Assembly (NCBI GenBank): GCA_034431315.1 | Contig: DAOUDK010000065.1 | Coordinates: 1 to 64,000, forward strand | DNA: 64,000 nt | Direction of reading: 5' to 3' | Source: JAUWOY01 sp034431315 | GTDB lineage: Bacteria; Chloroflexota; Anaerolineae; VGOG01 | In this document: one piece after another, positions 8,925 to 18,935 of the stretch | How the letters are laid out: every line of letters begins with the position of its first letter | Position numbering within the stretch: position 1 is the first letter of the stretch | Made by a program: the position numbers and the translations under genes | The notes under the pieces: generated by a model | Told to the model about the DNA's origin: nothing | Databases searched by the model: none | What the model saw: the letters and a program-made list of their open reading frames with translations, nothing else

Positions 8925-11900
8925 CTAGCTGGCAGCCAGGGGCAACTCGGCCGCCTCTGTTTCCGGAGTGGCCAGTTCCCCAGCATCTCCCTCCACTTGC
9001 TGGATAGCCAGCTCCTCGTCAGCCTCCTCTTCCTCCTCCAATACGTCTAGCTCCTCGTCAGCCTCCTCTTCTTCCTCTTCTCCTAAGATAGCCAGTTCTC
9101 CAGTGGCTCCTCCTCTAAAAAATGCTAATCCCACATCTTCAAAGGTCTCTGAAAGGATTTCGCCCTCATGTCCAGGCCGGCCCCGAAAACCCGTTCCCGC
9201 CGGGATCAGCTTGCCGATGATGACGTTCTCTTTGAGGCCATAAAGATCGTCCTGCTTGCCCTCAATGGCCGCACTAGCCAGGATTCTGATAGTATGCTGG
9301 AAGGAGGCTGCCGAAAGGAAGCTCTCGGTATTGAGGGCGGCCTTGCTGATACTCAAAAGGGTCGGTTGAGCTGTGGCCTGGCGACCACCTTCAGCAGCCA
9401 CTTCAGCGTTGCCCTCGGTGAAGACCCGGCGGTTCACCAGTTCACCTGGCAGGAACTTGGTATCGCCCGAGGAGGTTACCACCACCCTGTTCAGCATCTT
9501 GCTGATGATTACCTCGAAATGCTTATCGTTGATGTTCACCCCCTGAGAGCGGTAGACCTTCTGAATCTCTGACAGTAAGTAGAGTTGGGTGGCCTCCCGT
9601 CCCAGGATATGCAGAAGGCGATGGGTGTTCCTGGAACCCTCCGTCAACTGCTGACCAGCCTTCACCCAATCGCCCTCCCCCACGATCAGCCGTGCCGCTG
9701 AGGGCACTTCGTATTCTCGCTCCTCTCTCCTCTCGTGGATTACGATGATATGGCGATCCTCCCGCAAGACCCGCCCGCCCTTGTTAGCGACTTGCTCCTT
9801 CTCGCCATGCCAGCTAGCGATAGGCGTGCCATCGGCTATCTCGTCGTCGTCCTCGACCAGGACCTTCCAGCCACGCTTGATGTCGTACTCGTCGCGGAAA
9901 ACCTCGCTATCAACGACCTTGATATAACGCATCCCCTCCTCGCGCCGGATCTCCACCATCCCATCAATGTCGGACATGAGGGCCTCGCCTTTGGGGTTCT
10001 TGCGAGCCTCAAAAAGCTCCTCCACTCGCGGCAGGCCGTGAGTGATGTCTATACCTGAGGCCACTCCGCCGGTGTGGAAAGTGCGCAGGGTAAGCTGGGT
10101 GCCCGGCTCGCCGATGGATTGAGCGGCCACGATTCCCACTGCGGCCCCCACTTCAACCAGCTTTCCGCGGCCCAGGTCCCGCCCATAACATTTGGCGCAG
10201 AGGCCGTACCTGAGCTGGCAGGTCATGGCCGAGCGAATGTAGACCTCCTCGATGCCAGCCGCCTCGATGGCCTCCACCTCTTCCTCCTCGATCATCTCGC
10301 CGGCAGAGACTATGATCTCGCCAGTGGCAGGGTCGGCAATTGGCCCTGCTGCGCCCCGGCCCAAGATACGCTCCCCCAGGGTCTGGCCACCCACATCGTC
10401 CGCTTTGTTAATCCAGATGCCGCCTCTGGTACCGCAGTCCTCAGCATTGATTATCGCGTCCTGAGCCGCGTCCACCAACCGTCGCGTGAGGTAGCCAGCG
10501 TCGGCAGTGCGCAGGGCGGTATCGGCCAGGCCCTTGCGCGCCCCGTGGGTGGAGATGAAGTATTCCAACGTTGACAGGCCCTCGCGGAAGTTGGAGAGGA
10601 TGGGCATCTCTATGATCCGCCCCGCCGGATCGGCCATCAAACCACGCATTCCTGCGAGCTGCCGAATGGGCTGAAAGCCCCCTTTGGTGGCACCCGACTG
10701 GGCCATCATTTGAATGGGGCCATTGGGATCAAGCGCCTGGGCCACGGCCTCGGTCACGTCATCAGTGGCCCTGGTCCAGATCTCAATCGTCTTAGTATAT
10801 TTCTCATTCTCGGTCAAGAGGCCCCGACGATACTGGCGCTCCGCCTCCCTGACTTGCTCAGCCGCCTGCTCCACGATTACGCTCTTGGCCTCAGGCACGG
10901 TAAGGTCAGAGACAGCGATAGTCACGCCTGACCGGGTGGCATACTTGAAGCCGATGTCCTTGATCCGGTCCACCAGTTCGGCGGTCGCCTCCAGACCGAG
11001 CTTTTTATAGCATTTGGCCACCAAATCCTTGACTCGCCCCTTGTCTAAAACCTCGTTCACGAAACGCAGTGCATCAGGCAGGATCTGGTTGAAAATGGCC
11101 CGGCCGACCGTGGTCTCGACAGGGTGCTTCCTGGCTGTGCGCCGCTCTCGCACGTGCATAACCTTGATCTTGGCATGCAGGTCAACCTTTCGCAGCTCGT
11201 AAGCCAGGGAGACCTCATCGAGATCGACGAAGACCTTGCCCTCACCACGGCAGCCGTCCTCTTCCAGGGTGAGATAATAGCACCCCATAACCATGTCCTT
11301 GGTAGGACTTACAATGGGCTCACCACTGGCTGGTTTGAGCAGGTTCTGCGTGGATAGGATTAGCTTTCGCGTCTCTTCCACGGCGACCTTGGATAGCGGA
11401 ATGTGCACAGCCATCTGGTCGCCATCGAAGTCAGCGTTGAAGGCAGCGCAGACCAAGGGATGGATCTGGATGGCTTTGCCATCCACCAGGACAGGCTCGA
11501 AGGCCAGGACGCCCAGGCGGTGCAGGGTAGGAGCGCGGTTGAGCAATACTGGCTGATCCTTGACCACCTCTTCCAGCACCTCCCAGACCTCGGGACGTTC
11601 CCGCTCGATGAGCCGCCTGGCCCCCTTGACGTTATTGGCGTAGTTGTATTTCACCAACTTGCCGATCACAAAAGGACGATAGAGCTCCAGAGCCATGCCT
11701 CTGGGCAGACCACACTGGTGCAGCTTCAGCTTCGGGCCAGTGACGATCACCGAGCGGCCTGAGTAGTCCACGCGCTTGCCCAGCAGGTTGCGGCGGAAGC
11801 GCCCTTTCTTGCCCTTGAGCATGTCCGAGAGGGATTTCAACTCCCGTTGACCACGCCGGGACCGGGCCTTGCCTCGGTAGCTGTTATCAATAAGGGAGTC

Positions 11901-13310
11901 AACCGCTTCCTGGAGCATGCGCTTCTCGTTGCGCACAATGACGTCAGGCGCTCCTAGTTCCAGGAGACGCTTGAGGCGATTATTGCGGTTGATCACTCGC
12001 CGATAGAGATCGTTCAGGTCACTGGTAGCGAAGCGGCCTCCATCCAACTGCACCATGGGCCTAAGCTCTGGCGGAATAACGGGCATCACGGTCCAGATCA
12101 TCCACTCAGGGCGGTTGCCCGATTTCCGCAGAGCCTCCACTACCTGCAACCTTTGGACCGCCCTCTTGCGGCGCTGTTTTGAACGGGTGGTTCGGACCTC
12201 GGCCCACAACTCCTTGGCCAAGACGTCCAAATCTACCCCTTTCAGGATCTCATAGAAGGCCTCAGCCCCCATGCCAGCCTTGAAGACCTGACCCCATTTG
12301 CCCTTCAGCTCCCGGTAGCGAGCCTCGTCCAGCAACTCCATCTGGGCCAGCTCCATTAGCTCCTCGCGATCAGCCTCGGTCTTTTGCTTTAGAACCTCTA
12401 TCCTCGGAGCCAACTTCGCCTGCAGGCTCTTGATCTCCTCCCCCAAAGCATGGCGCAGGCTCTCGATATCGGCTTCCACCGAAGTTATGTTCTGATCCTG
12501 TTCGACTCTGATCTGGCCCTCGATCCTACTTAACTCCTCTTGCACGACCCTGTTCAAAAGAAACAAATGCTCCGGGCCTACCAACTCGCCTGCCTCGGCG
12601 ATGGTCTCCTCTGTGGGGGAGAAGATCAGAGGAACCCGCACTTTCTTACCCTGACGGGCCTCTACCTTCGCTTGCAGAGTTTGAGCCTCTTTCACGATCC
12701 CGTCGGTGGCCGTGGCTAACTCCTCCTCCAGGCGCTGATGAGTGGCCTGCCGGCCCTCCTCCAGTTCCTCGACTTTCTCAGCCACCTCCTGCTCTAGCTC
12801 ATCAATTTGCCCCTGGATCTCCTTCCCCAGGTTAGCCTGTTCCAGGGCCAACTCCTCTTCGAGACGACGAAGAGCTTTCTGCCGCGCCTCCTCGTCTACC
12901 TCGGTGATGATGTACTGAGCAAAGTAGAGGACGCGATCCAGGTGCCGCCGTGAGATGTTCAGCAGTTTCCCCATATAGCTGGGCACGCGCCGCGTATACC
13001 AGACGTGGGCCACCGGAGCTGCCAGTTCGATGTGTCCCATGCGCTCCCGCCGAACCAAGGAGCGAGTTACTTCCACCCCACATTTGTCGCAGATTATGCC
13101 CTTGTAGCGCACGTTTTTGTATTTGCCGCAATAGCACTGCCAGTCCCTGGTAGGCCCGAAGATGGCCTCGCAGAAGAGGCCGTCCTTCTCAGGCCTCAGC
13201 CGGCGGTAGTTGATGGTCTCCGGCTTGGTCACCTCACCGTAGGACCAGGAACGTATCTCGTCCGGCGAAGCCAGGCTGATGCGCAACGCGCTGAAGTCTT
13301 TTACTTCCAA
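8925..13310 (-). CDS. rpoC: RNA polymerase subunit beta'
   Basis: 1461 residues from a TTG start at 13310; AGGAGG lies six bases upstream (13321-13316), whereas longer open-frame starts have no such site and no homology. It forms the catalytic cleft with beta. The N-terminal zinc site uses Cys59, Cys61, Cys74 and Cys77; the Mg-binding motif [12 protein letters not shown] is intact. Between about residues 138 and 355 there is a long Glu/Lys-rich coiled-coil insertion in the clamp, as in some thermophile and Chloroflexota enzymes. The C-terminal 70 residues are an acidic tail ([19 protein letters not shown]) encoded by imperfect repeats (about 8990-9090). The first codons overlap the end of the Xer-like gene by ten bases; rpoB is not adjacent in the window. 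Confidence 0.95.
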   Translation of the reverse strand: MEVKDFSALRISLASPDEIRSWSYGEVTKPETINYRRLRPEKDGLFCEAIFGPTRDWQCYCGKYKNVRYKGIICDKCGVEVTRSLVRRERMGHIELAAPVAHVWYTRRVPSYMGKLLNISRRHLDRVLYFAQYIITEVDEEARQKALRRLEEELALEQANLGKEIQGQIDELEQEVAEKVEELEEGRQATHQRLEEELATATDGIVKEAQTLQAKVEARQGKKVRVPLIFSPTEETIAEAGELVGPEHLFLLNRVVQEELSRIEGQIRVEQDQNITSVEADIESLRHALGEEIKSLQAKLAPRIEVLKQKTEADREELMELAQMELLDEARYRELKGKWGQVFKAGMGAEAFYEILKGVDLDVLAKELWAEVRTTRSKQRRKRAVQRLQVVEALRKSGNRPEWMIWTVMPVIPPELRPMVQLDGGRFATSDLNDLYRRVINRNNRLKRLLELGAPDVIVRNEKRMLQEAVDSLIDNSYRGKARSRRGQRELKSLSDMLKGKKGRFRRNLLGKRVDYSGRSVIVTGPKLKLHQCGLPRGMALELYRPFVIGKLVKYNYANNVKGARRLIERERPEVWEVLEEVVKDQPVLLNRAPTLHRLGVLAFEPVLVDGKAIQIHPLVCAAFNADFDGDQMAVHIPLSKVAVEETRKLILSTQNLLKPASGEPIVSPTKDMVMGCYYLTLEEDGCRGEGKVFVDLDEVSLAYELRKVDLHAKIKVMHVRERRTARKHPVETTVGRAIFNQILPDALRFVNEVLDKGRVKDLVAKCYKKLGLEATAELVDRIKDIGFKYATRSGVTIAVSDLTVPEAKSVIVEQAAEQVREAERQYRRGLLTENEKYTKTIEIWTRATDDVTEAVAQALDPNGPIQMMAQSGATKGGFQPIRQLAGMRGLMADPAGRIIEMPILSNFREGLSTLEYFISTHGARKGLADTALRTADAGYLTRRLVDAAQDAIINAEDCGTRGGIWINKADDVGGQTLGERILGRGAAGPIADPATGEIIVSAGEMIEEEEVEAIEAAGIEEVYIRSAMTCQLRYGLCAKCYGRDLGRGKLVEVGAAVGIVAAQSIGEPGTQLTLRTFHTGGVASGIDITHGLPRVEELFEARKNPKGEALMSDIDGMVEIRREEGMRYIKVVDSEVFRDEYDIKRGWKVLVEDDDEIADGTPIASWHGEKEQVANKGGRVLREDRHIIVIHERREEREYEVPSAARLIVGEGDWVKAGQQLTEGSRNTHRLLHILGREATQLYLLSEIQKVYRSQGVNINDKHFEVIISKMLNRVVVTSSGDTKFLPGELVNRRVFTEGNAEVAAEGGRQATAQPTLLSISKAALNTESFLSAASFQHTIRILASAAIEGKQDDLYGLKENVIIGKLIPAGTGFRGRPGHEGEILSETFEDVGLAFFRGGATGELAILGEEEEEEADEELDVLEEEEEADEELAIQQVEGDAGELATPETEAAELPLAAS

Positions 13311-14206
13311 GGTGTCCCTCCTGATTGGATATTGGATATTAGATATTTGGCGGTGGTCTCCATACAGCGATGGCCCAACAGGCGCGACACGAGCGAAATA
13401 TCTCCCGTATCCGCCAAGGTGGACATAGCAAAGGTATGCCGTAGGACGTGGGCCGATACATCCTCCAGGCCAGCAGCTTGGGTGTAGACATGTATCAGCC
13501 GCTGCACCGTGCGCTTGGAAATGCAATTTCCGTCCTGACTGAGGAACAAGTTTTCGGTGCTAGTCGAAGGGGATCGGATCTGCAAATAATCCTGCAAGGC
13601 GGCACAGGCCAGGGAATTGAGGGGGATTTGGCGGCGCTTACTGCCATCGCCGCCGCGAGGGTTTCCGCCTCCCACCAGTAACAAGCCCTCTCCATTGCCC
13701 GGCAGTTGGACATCGGACAAGCGCAATTCTGTCAACTCTCCCAGCTTGATCCCAGTTTGGAGCAACAACTGGACGATAGCGTAGTCGCGCTTGACCAGGC
13801 TGGGCCGCCCTCCTTGTACCGCCTGAAGAAGGCCGGCGACCTCCTCAGAAGCCAGGGCGCGAGGCGGATCTGGCCCAGGCCTCAGAATCAACCGCACCCC
13901 GGATGCAGGATTGCTCTCCGTCAGGCCAGTTTCCATGGCAAAGCTGTAGAATTTGCGAACGGCCTGCAGCCGCCGATTGATCGTGGCGGGGGTCCATCCT
14001 TCGTTGGTCTGCATGTGACGGCGATATTCCCGGATGTCGTCGGGCATCAACTTCAACAGGGAATCTGCCGCCCCCTTGACACCAGCGTGCCAACGAGCAA
14101 AGGTCCTCAGGTCGGCCAGGTAGTTGACAATGGTTGTTGATGCCAAAGCCGACCGCGCCAAGTGCTCTTCAAATCGGGTCAACAGTTCTTCGACGTTCTC
14201 AGCCAC
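13301..14206 (-). CDS. XerC/D-like tyrosine recombinase with Arg-to-Lys change
   Basis: 301 residues. Residues about 5-90 are a SAM-like core-binding domain; the catalytic domain follows. Of the catalytic set, HVLRHTFA (His and Arg), [13 protein letters not shown] (His and the nucleophile Tyr) are present, but the first Arg, normally in TGLRxSEL, is Lys in TGIKLGEL (codon AAG). After the tyrosine only 15 residues remain, and they are encoded by an ATATCC-rich spacer-type sequence. The TAA lies within codons 3-4 of rpoC. Xer proteins resolve chromosome dimers; the substitution and shortened tail make normal activity doubtful. It occupies the place where rpoB is often found and would be co-transcribed with rpoC. 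Confidence 0.85.
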   Translation of the reverse strand: MAENVEELLTRFEEHLARSALASTTIVNYLADLRTFARWHAGVKGAADSLLKLMPDDIREYRRHMQTNEGWTPATINRRLQAVRKFYSFAMETGLTESNPASGVRLILRPGPDPPRALASEEVAGLLQAVQGGRPSLVKRDYAIVQLLLQTGIKLGELTELRLSDVQLPGNGEGLLLVGGGNPRGGDGSKRRQIPLNSLACAALQDYLQIRSPSTSTENLFLSQDGNCISKRTVQRLIHVYTQAAGLEDVSAHVLRHTFAMSTLADTGDISLVSRLLGHRCMETTAKYLISNIQSGGTPWK

Positions 14207-14235
14207 TAGCCCATACCTCTGGTCTCCATAAGCGC

Positions 14236-14271
14236 AAAAAGAGCGACTGAGATTGCAACTCCCATCGCTCT
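14236..14271 (-). terminator. Terminator or attenuator in the xer-rpoC leader
   Basis: On the minus strand AGAGCGA (14271-14265) pairs with TCGCTCT (14246-14240), with inner GAG/CTC pairing, then TTTTTG. It follows prfB, so it may end that transcript, but it also lies between the strong promoter at 14330-14302 and the recombinase start at 14206. An outer GGTCTC/GAGACC pair (about 14276-14221) could form a competing structure. Confidence 0.75.
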
Positions 14272-14301
14272 GAGACCATCATGGTCGTTTTATACGCAAT
14301 A

Positions 14302-14330
14302 ATTATACGCCTTTCAGCCGAAATTGTCAA
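14302..14330 (-). promoter_or_regulatory. Promoter of the xer-rpoC operon
   Basis: TTGACA (14330-14325) and TATAAT (14307-14302) with a 17-base spacer, both perfect. The -35 box overlaps the prfB stop codon. Confidence 0.9.
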
Positions 14331-15434
14331 ATCGCTTCGACGCCCACTATTGACCGCAGGTAGGTTTCAATGAAACCGTCCAAGCCCCCATCAAGAACTG
14401 CTTCGGCGTTGCCCGTTTCGTGGCCAGTACGCAAATCCTTGACCATTTTGTAGGGGTGCAGCACGTAGGAACGGATCTGGTTGCCCCAGCCAGCCTCGAC
14501 GTGCTTGCCTTTGAGGCGCGACTGTTCCGCCTCCCGCTTCTCTTGCTCCAGATCGAAGAGACGGGCCCGCAGGATCTTCATGGCCGTCTCCCGATTCTGG
14601 GCCTGCGAGCGCTCGTTCTGGCAAGTGGCAATTATTCCCGTCGGCAAGTGAGTGATGCGCACTGCCGAGCTGGTCTTCTGCATGTGCTGCCCGCCTGGCC
14701 CGCTGGAGCGGAAGGTGTCAATCCGCAAGTCATCAGGCTTTATGTCCACTTCGATGCCCTCCCCGATGTCGGGCCAGACCTCCACCAGGGCAAAGGAAGT
14801 ATGCCGCCGGTGAGCAGCGTCAAAGGGGGAAAGGCGCACCAGGCGGTGGACGCCTCTCTCCGCCTTCAGATGGCCATAGGCATGATCTCCTTCAATACTG
14901 ACGATAGCCCTTTTCAGGCCTGCTTCCTCACCCGACATGCTGTCCAGGATGCTGGTCTTGTAGCCGCGTCGCTCGGCCCAGCGCAGATACATCCTGAGCA
15001 GCATCTCCGCCCAATCCTGGGCCTCGGTGCCACCCGCCCCGGCGTGGATGGCGAGGATGGCGTCGCCCTTGTCGTGGGGACCTGAGAAGATCAACCAGAA
15101 CTCTAGTCGCTCCAACTCAGCCTCAATGGTCTCGACTTCGCCGGCTATGTCGCCAGCCATAGCCTCGTCCTCATCGGCGATGGCCAAATCGAGGAGAATC
15201 TCAGCATCGGCCACCCGCCCTGTCAGTCCCGTCCAGGTCTCTACCTCCTCATTGAGAGAGGCCAGCTTCCGCATCGCGGCCTGGGCTTCATCCGAGTGCT
15301 CCCAGAAATCGGGCTTGGCCGCCTGCCGCTCCAGCCGCGTTATCTCCTGCTCTTTGCTGGCCAGGTCAAAGACGCTCCTTCATCTGTTTGATGCGCTGCT
15401 GCAACCCGTTTAGCTTGCTCTTCAGTTCTTCCAT
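14327..15434 (-). CDS. prfB: Peptide chain release factor 2 (programmed +1 frameshift)
   Basis: Recognises TGA and TAA and triggers peptide release. The first 22 codons start at ATG 15434 and end at an in-frame TGA (15368-15366); reading continues in the +1 frame from GAC at 15367, giving 368 residues. The second frame has the class-specific SPF tripeptide (RLSPFDAAHRR) that discriminates RF2, and the catalytic SGPGGQHMQKTSSA loop. Autoregulation is expected: low RF2 slows reading of the TGA and favours the shift. GGGAGGTGAGCAGCT precedes the ATG. The stop overlaps the next promoter. Confidence 0.96.
15365..15380 (-). promoter_or_regulatory. prfB +1 frameshift site
   Basis: AAGGAG (15380-15375), three bases (CGT), then CTT TGA C. 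The spacing of the internal Shine-Dalgarno-like element to the CTT slip codon matches the E. coli prfB site. Confidence 0.95.
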
Positions 15435-15475
15435 AGCTGCTCACCTCCCGAATTCTCTCGGACACGAGTAACGAG

Positions 15476-15508
15476 TCAACGAGTACCGAGTTAACGAGTA
15501 ACCCGTTG
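15476..15508. repeat. CGAGTAAC-type micro-repeats
   Basis: The prfB-ftsY space contains repeated variants of ACGAGTAACGAGT followed by GCCTCATT repeats (to about 15539). Similar sequence (CTCGTTACTCATTACTC) lies upstream of the small gene at 55817. No gene is visible in it. Confidence 0.6.
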
Positions 15509-15539
15509 CCTCATTGCCTCATCCCTCGTTGCCTCATTC

Positions 15540-16454
15540 CTACTCACCGAACAACCCCTCCACAAAGGCCTGGGCGTCGAATTCAGCCATGTCCTCCATG
15601 CCTTCGCCAGTGCCCACGAAGCGGATGGGCAGGCCCAGTTCCCTGGCAATGGCGAAGACAACACCACCCTTGGCTGTGCCATCCAGCTTGGCCAAAAAGA
15701 TGCCTGTCACCCCCACATCGTCTTTGAAGTGCCTGGCCTGGGCGAGGGCATTCTGCCCAGTGGTGGCATCCAGCACCAGGAGGGTTTCGTGGGGCGCGTC
15801 GTGGACTTGCTTGGCCGCCACGCCTCGCACCTTCTTGAGCTCCTGCATCAGGTTGTACTTGGTGTGCAGACGGCCAGCCGTGTCCACGATGAGTATATCC
15901 GCCCCACGAGATCGAGCGGCCCGGATAGCGTCGTAGACCACAGCCCCCGGATCGGCCCCCGGCTGATGGGCGATGACGTCACAGCCAGCTCGCTGGCCCC
16001 AGATCTTGAGCTGATCAATGGCCGCCGCTCGGAAAGTGTCGGCCGCGCCGAAGATGACTTTTCTGCCCTGCTCCCGATAGTAATGCGCCAGTTTGGCGAT
16101 GCTGGTGGTCTTGCCCGAACCATTGGCCCCCACCACCAGGACGACCGTGAGCAAGCGCGGCTCATTGATGCTCGAGGGAAGTCTGCCATCCAACGTGGCT
16201 ACCAGCTCCTCTTTTAGCATCCCCTCCACGGCTCTGGCATCACGCACCCGCTCTTGGACGACGCGCTCTCGCAGCCTTTCCACAAGCTCAACTGTGGTGT
16301 TCACCCCAACGTCGGCCTGGATCAGGAGCTCCTCCAGTTCCTCCCACAGCTCCTCAGTGACATCGTTGGCCCCAAACAGACCAGCGACCCGCCCGAAAAA
16401 AGACTGGCGGGTGCGCGTCAAGCTGTCTTTTATCTTTCTCGAACGACCGAACAT
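15540..16454 (-). CDS. ftsY: Signal recognition particle receptor FtsY
   Basis: 304 residues. GTPase that docks ribosome-SRP complexes at the membrane. The N domain (about 1-90) contains [12 protein letters not shown]; the G domain has [15 protein letters not shown] (P-loop), [31 protein letters not shown] [11 protein letters not shown] and the closing helix. It lacks the long acidic A domain of the E. coli protein, as is common outside proteobacteria. Start at ATG 16454, preceded by GGAGG 11 bases upstream; the extra 14 residues upstream are not family-like. Confidence 0.95.
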   Translation of the reverse strand: MFGRSRKIKDSLTRTRQSFFGRVAGLFGANDVTEELWEELEELLIQADVGVNTTVELVERLRERVVQERVRDARAVEGMLKEELVATLDGRLPSSINEPRLLTVVLVVGANGSGKTTSIAKLAHYYREQGRKVIFGAADTFRAAAIDQLKIWGQRAGCDVIAHQPGADPGAVVYDAIRAARSRGADILIVDTAGRLHTKYNLMQELKKVRGVAAKQVHDAPHETLLVLDATTGQNALAQARHFKDDVGVTGIFLAKLDGTAKGGVVFAIARELGLPIRFVGTGEGMEDMAEFDAQAFVEGLFGE

Positions 16455-16476
16455 GACCAGGTTTACCTCCAGCGAT

Positions 16477-16505
16477 ATTATACTACAAAGAGGCAATTAT
16501 GACAA
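16477..16505 (-). promoter_or_regulatory. Promoter of ftsY
   Basis: TTGTCA (16505-16500), 17-base spacer, TATAAT (16482-16477) on the minus strand; divergent from the moaC promoter. Confidence 0.8.
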
Positions 16506-16545
16506 AGATGAGCGCGACCAGACGACGCCGATGGTGTTGTCATTC

Positions 16546-16574
16546 TTGAGTAAAAAGGATACTTGTGGTATAAT
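16546..16574 (+). promoter_or_regulatory. Promoter of the moaC operon
   Basis: TTGAGT (16546-16551), 17-base spacer, TATAAT (16569-16574), then GGGAGG (16582-16587) and the moaC ATG. Confidence 0.82.
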
Positions 16575-16594
16575 CTCGTTCGGGAGGATCCCAC

Positions 16595-17068
16595 ATGCAG
16601 TTGACACATCTGGATGAGAAAGGCCGCGCCCGCATGGTGGACGTGGGTGGCAAGCCCGACACCAAACGGGTGGCGGTGGCCACGGGCGAGATCACCATGC
16701 GTTCAGAGACGCTGGCCCTGATCCAGGAGCGAGGCATACCCAAAGGCGATGTCCTGGCCGTGGCCCAGGTGGCTGGCATCATGGCCGCCAAGCGCACCCA
16801 CGCCCTGATCCCCATGTGCCATCCCTTGCTCCTGACCCACGTGGCCGTCGAGTTCGCACCCCACGAGGCGGAGCACCTGATCGAGATCACCGCCACGGTG
16901 AAGACCACGGGCAAGACGGGCGTGGAAATCGAAGCCCTGACCGCCGTCGCCGTGGCCGCGCTGACCATCTACGACATGTGCAAGGCCGTGGATCGAGCCA
17001 TGCACATCACCAACATCCGCCTGGTCCGCAAGAGCGGAGGCAAGAGCGGGGAGATACTACTGGAGTAA
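16595..17068 (+). CDS. moaC: Cyclic pyranopterin monophosphate synthase MoaC
   Basis: 157 residues, normal length. With MoaA it converts GTP to cyclic pyranopterin monophosphate, the first stage of molybdenum cofactor synthesis. Signatures are [16 protein letters not shown] at the start, [44 protein letters not shown] and the C-terminal VRKSGGKSG. It opens a short plus-strand operon with a small unknown gene, a MOSC-domain protein and threonine synthase. The molybdopterin enzyme at the right end of the window (aldehyde oxidoreductase-like) could use the tungsten or molybdenum cofactor. Confidence 0.96.
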   Translation: MQLTHLDEKGRARMVDVGGKPDTKRVAVATGEITMRSETLALIQERGIPKGDVLAVAQVAGIMAAKRTHALIPMCHPLLLTHVAVEFAPHEAEHLIEITATVKTTGKTGVEIEALTAVAVAALTIYDMCKAVDRAMHITNIRLVRKSGGKSGEILLE

Positions 17069-17079
17069 AGGTCGTAGCT

Positions 17080-17289
17080 ATGCGCATAGATCAGCAAATC
17101 GCCCTTTACGAAGAACAAGCGAGGGCTTTCGAAGCAAAGCATGGAATGACTTTCGAGGAATATACCCATGATCTGAGGAGAAGGGCCTCGATTGCGGAGG
17201 AAGATGAATGGATGGATTGGGAAAAGGCGCTGGTCTTCTTAAGAAAGTGGAAAAAGATAAAGAAGCAGATAGGCATAGAAGGACAATGA
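17080..17289 (+). CDS. Small charged protein, unknown function
   Basis: 69 residues, highly charged and helical, with EEQARAFEAKHGMTFEEY and a Trp-rich segment DEWMDWEKALVFLRKW. It is not recognised with confidence; its composition is like that of small antitoxins, but no toxin gene adjoins it. It starts 11 bases after moaC and its TGA overlaps the ATG of the MOSC gene (ATGA), so it is probably translated as part of the operon. Confidence 0.6.
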   Translation: MRIDQQIALYEEQARAFEAKHGMTFEEYTHDLRRRASIAEEDEWMDWEKALVFLRKWKKIKKQIGIEGQ

Positions 17290-17726
17290 AGGGAACTATC
17301 GTCGCCGTCTGCACCAGCAACAAGAAAGGTATACGCAAAAACAACGTGGGGGAAGCCGAGTTGAAAGTGGATTGGGGCATCGCTGGCGACGCCCACGCCG
17401 ACGACTGGCACCGCCAGGTGAGCCTGCTGGCCCTGGAGAGCATTGAGAAGATGCGCGCCCTGGGCCTTAACGTCGGACCGGGCAGCTTCGCCGAGAACCT
17501 CACCACTCAGGGCCTGAACCTCCTCTCCCTGCCCCTCGGCTCGCAGGTGCGAGTCGGTGACGAGGTCATACTGGAAATCACCCAGCACGGCAAGATCTGC
17601 CACGACCGCTGCGCCATCTACCAACAGGTCGGCGATTGCGTCATGCCCCGCGAGGGCATCTTCGCCAAAGTTATCAGGGGCGGCCAGATCAGGACAAACG
17701 ACGCAATCGAGAGCATACAGCCATGA
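17286..17726 (+). CDS. MOSC domain protein
   Basis: 146 residues. MOSC domains bind molybdenum cofactor or sulfur on a conserved cysteine. Visible are GDAHADDWHRQVSLL, GPGSFAENLTTQG, LPLGSQVRVGDEVILEITQHGKICHDRC, and PREGIFAKVIRGG. The cysteines in KICHDRCAIY are the candidate functional residues. The true start is the ATG at 17286, coupled by ATGA to the small upstream gene; a longer open frame upstream is the shadow of that gene. Context next to moaC supports a role in molybdenum cofactor maturation or delivery. Confidence 0.88.
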   Translation: MKGTIVAVCTSNKKGIRKNNVGEAELKVDWGIAGDAHADDWHRQVSLLALESIEKMRALGLNVGPGSFAENLTTQGLNLLSLPLGSQVRVGDEVILEITQHGKICHDRCAIYQQVGDCVMPREGIFAKVIRGGQIRTNDAIESIQP

Positions 17727-18838
17727 ACCTGCGATGCTTATCCTGCCAACGTACTTATCCTCAAGACACCCACCAATGGCGCTGCGAGTGCGGCGGCGTC
17801 TTCAAGCTGGAGGGCACGCCTGGCTTCGCCAAAGATGAGATTGAGGCGGGCGATTTCAGCCTGTGGCGCTATCGGGCCATGCTGCCGGTGGGGCATGAAG
17901 AAGGTGTCATCTCCCTGGGCGAAGGCCTCACCCCCCTGGTCGAAACCCAGGTTTATGGCACCAGGATCCACTGCAAGCTGGAGTTCCTGGCTCCCACGGG
18001 GTCTTTCAAAGACCGGGGCACAGCGGTGTTGATCAACGTGCTGAGAGGGTTGGGGGTGAAGAGAGTGGTGGATGACTCCTCGGGCAACGCGGGGGCCAGC
18101 CTGGCCGCCTACGCCGCCCGGGGCGGAATAGAAGCCGAGATATACGTCCCAGCCTACGCTTCACCAAACAAGCTCGCCCAGATCGCCGTCTACGGAGCAA
18201 AGCTGGTGAAAGTGGAAGGGCCACGCGAGAGAGCTGCCCAGGCCGCTCAGGAGGCAGCCGCTCAAGGCGCTTACTACGCCAGCCACTACTACAATCCCTT
18301 CACTCTGGAGGGCCTGAAGACCATCGCCTACGAGATTTGGGAGCAACTGAGCTATCGAGCTCCCGACAACCTGGTTCTGCCCGTCGGCCAGGGCACTCTG
18401 CTGCTGGGAGCCTACCGCGGCTTCAAGCACCTGCTGGCCGCCGGCCTGATCGAAAAGCTGCCCCGCCTCTTCGCTGTCCAGGCTGAGCCCTGCGCTCCCC
18501 TGCACGAAGCCTACCAACGGGGGCTGGATGATGCCTTCCCCATCGAAAAGAACGAGACCGTCGCTGAGGGCATCAGCACCGCTCGGCCCGTGCGAGGCCG
18601 CCAGATCTTAGCCGCGGTGCGGGAGACTGGCGGCGCTGTGCTGGCCGTGAGCGACGAGGAGACGCTGCGCGCCCGTGACCAGTTGGCCCGGCGCGGGCTT
18701 TATGTCGAGCCAACCTCGGCGGTGGCCATCGCTGCGCTGCTGCGACTCCGCGGTCTCATCAGGCTTGAGGAGATTACCATTGTCCCATTGACCGGGAGCG
18801 GCCTCAAGAGCCAAGCGAAAGCCATATCCAATGGGTAG
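17723..18838 (+). CDS. thrC: Threonine synthase
   Basis: 371 residues. A PLP enzyme converting O-phosphohomoserine to threonine. The N-terminus has a small zinc-ribbon-like stretch (CLSCQRTY, CECGG, residues 4-24). The PLP lysine is in PTGSFKDRG; SSGNAGASLAAYAARGG binds the phosphate of PLP substrate, and the C-terminal VPLTGSGLKS closes the cofactor site. Its ATG overlaps the MOSC stop (ATGA). Related family members act as cysteate or cystathionine enzymes, but the length and motifs fit threonine synthase. Confidence 0.9.
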   Translation: MNLRCLSCQRTYPQDTHQWRCECGGVFKLEGTPGFAKDEIEAGDFSLWRYRAMLPVGHEEGVISLGEGLTPLVETQVYGTRIHCKLEFLAPTGSFKDRGTAVLINVLRGLGVKRVVDDSSGNAGASLAAYAARGGIEAEIYVPAYASPNKLAQIAVYGAKLVKVEGPRERAAQAAQEAAAQGAYYASHYYNPFTLEGLKTIAYEIWEQLSYRAPDNLVLPVGQGTLLLGAYRGFKHLLAAGLIEKLPRLFAVQAEPCAPLHEAYQRGLDDAFPIEKNETVAEGISTARPVRGRQILAAVRETGGAVLAVSDEETLRARDQLARRGLYVEPTSAVAIAALLRLRGLIRLEEITIVPLTGSGLKSQAKAISNG

Positions 18839-18903
18839 CAGGCCAATCGCATTGGCCGTCTTGGGCCGAATACCGCCCAACTTGGTTGGGCTGCTACCCT
18901 TTT
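18833..18903 (+). ncRNA. Three-way-junction hairpin between thrC and fabF
   Basis: P1 GGGTAGCAG (18833-18841) pairs with CTGCTACCC (18891-18899). Inside are P2 GGCCAAT-CGC-ATTGGCC (18841-18857) and P3 CCCAAC-TTG-GTTGGG (18876-18890), joined by an 18-base linker, then TTTT. P1 includes the thrC stop codon. It may be an elaborate terminator, a leader element for fabF or a palindromic repeat. No known riboswitch class is recognised. Confidence 0.6.
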
Positions 18904-18935
18904 CCGAGAGAACTCCCAAGCGAAAGGAGATTGAA

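Noticed and set aside
8696..8986. 96-codon minus-strand frame after rpoC
   Set aside because: It runs through the rpoC end and terminator and shows no conserved pattern.
13311..13526. N-terminal extension of rpoC
   Set aside because: The extra 72 residues are the reverse frame of the recombinase and spacer; AGGAGG and the conserved start support TTG 13310.
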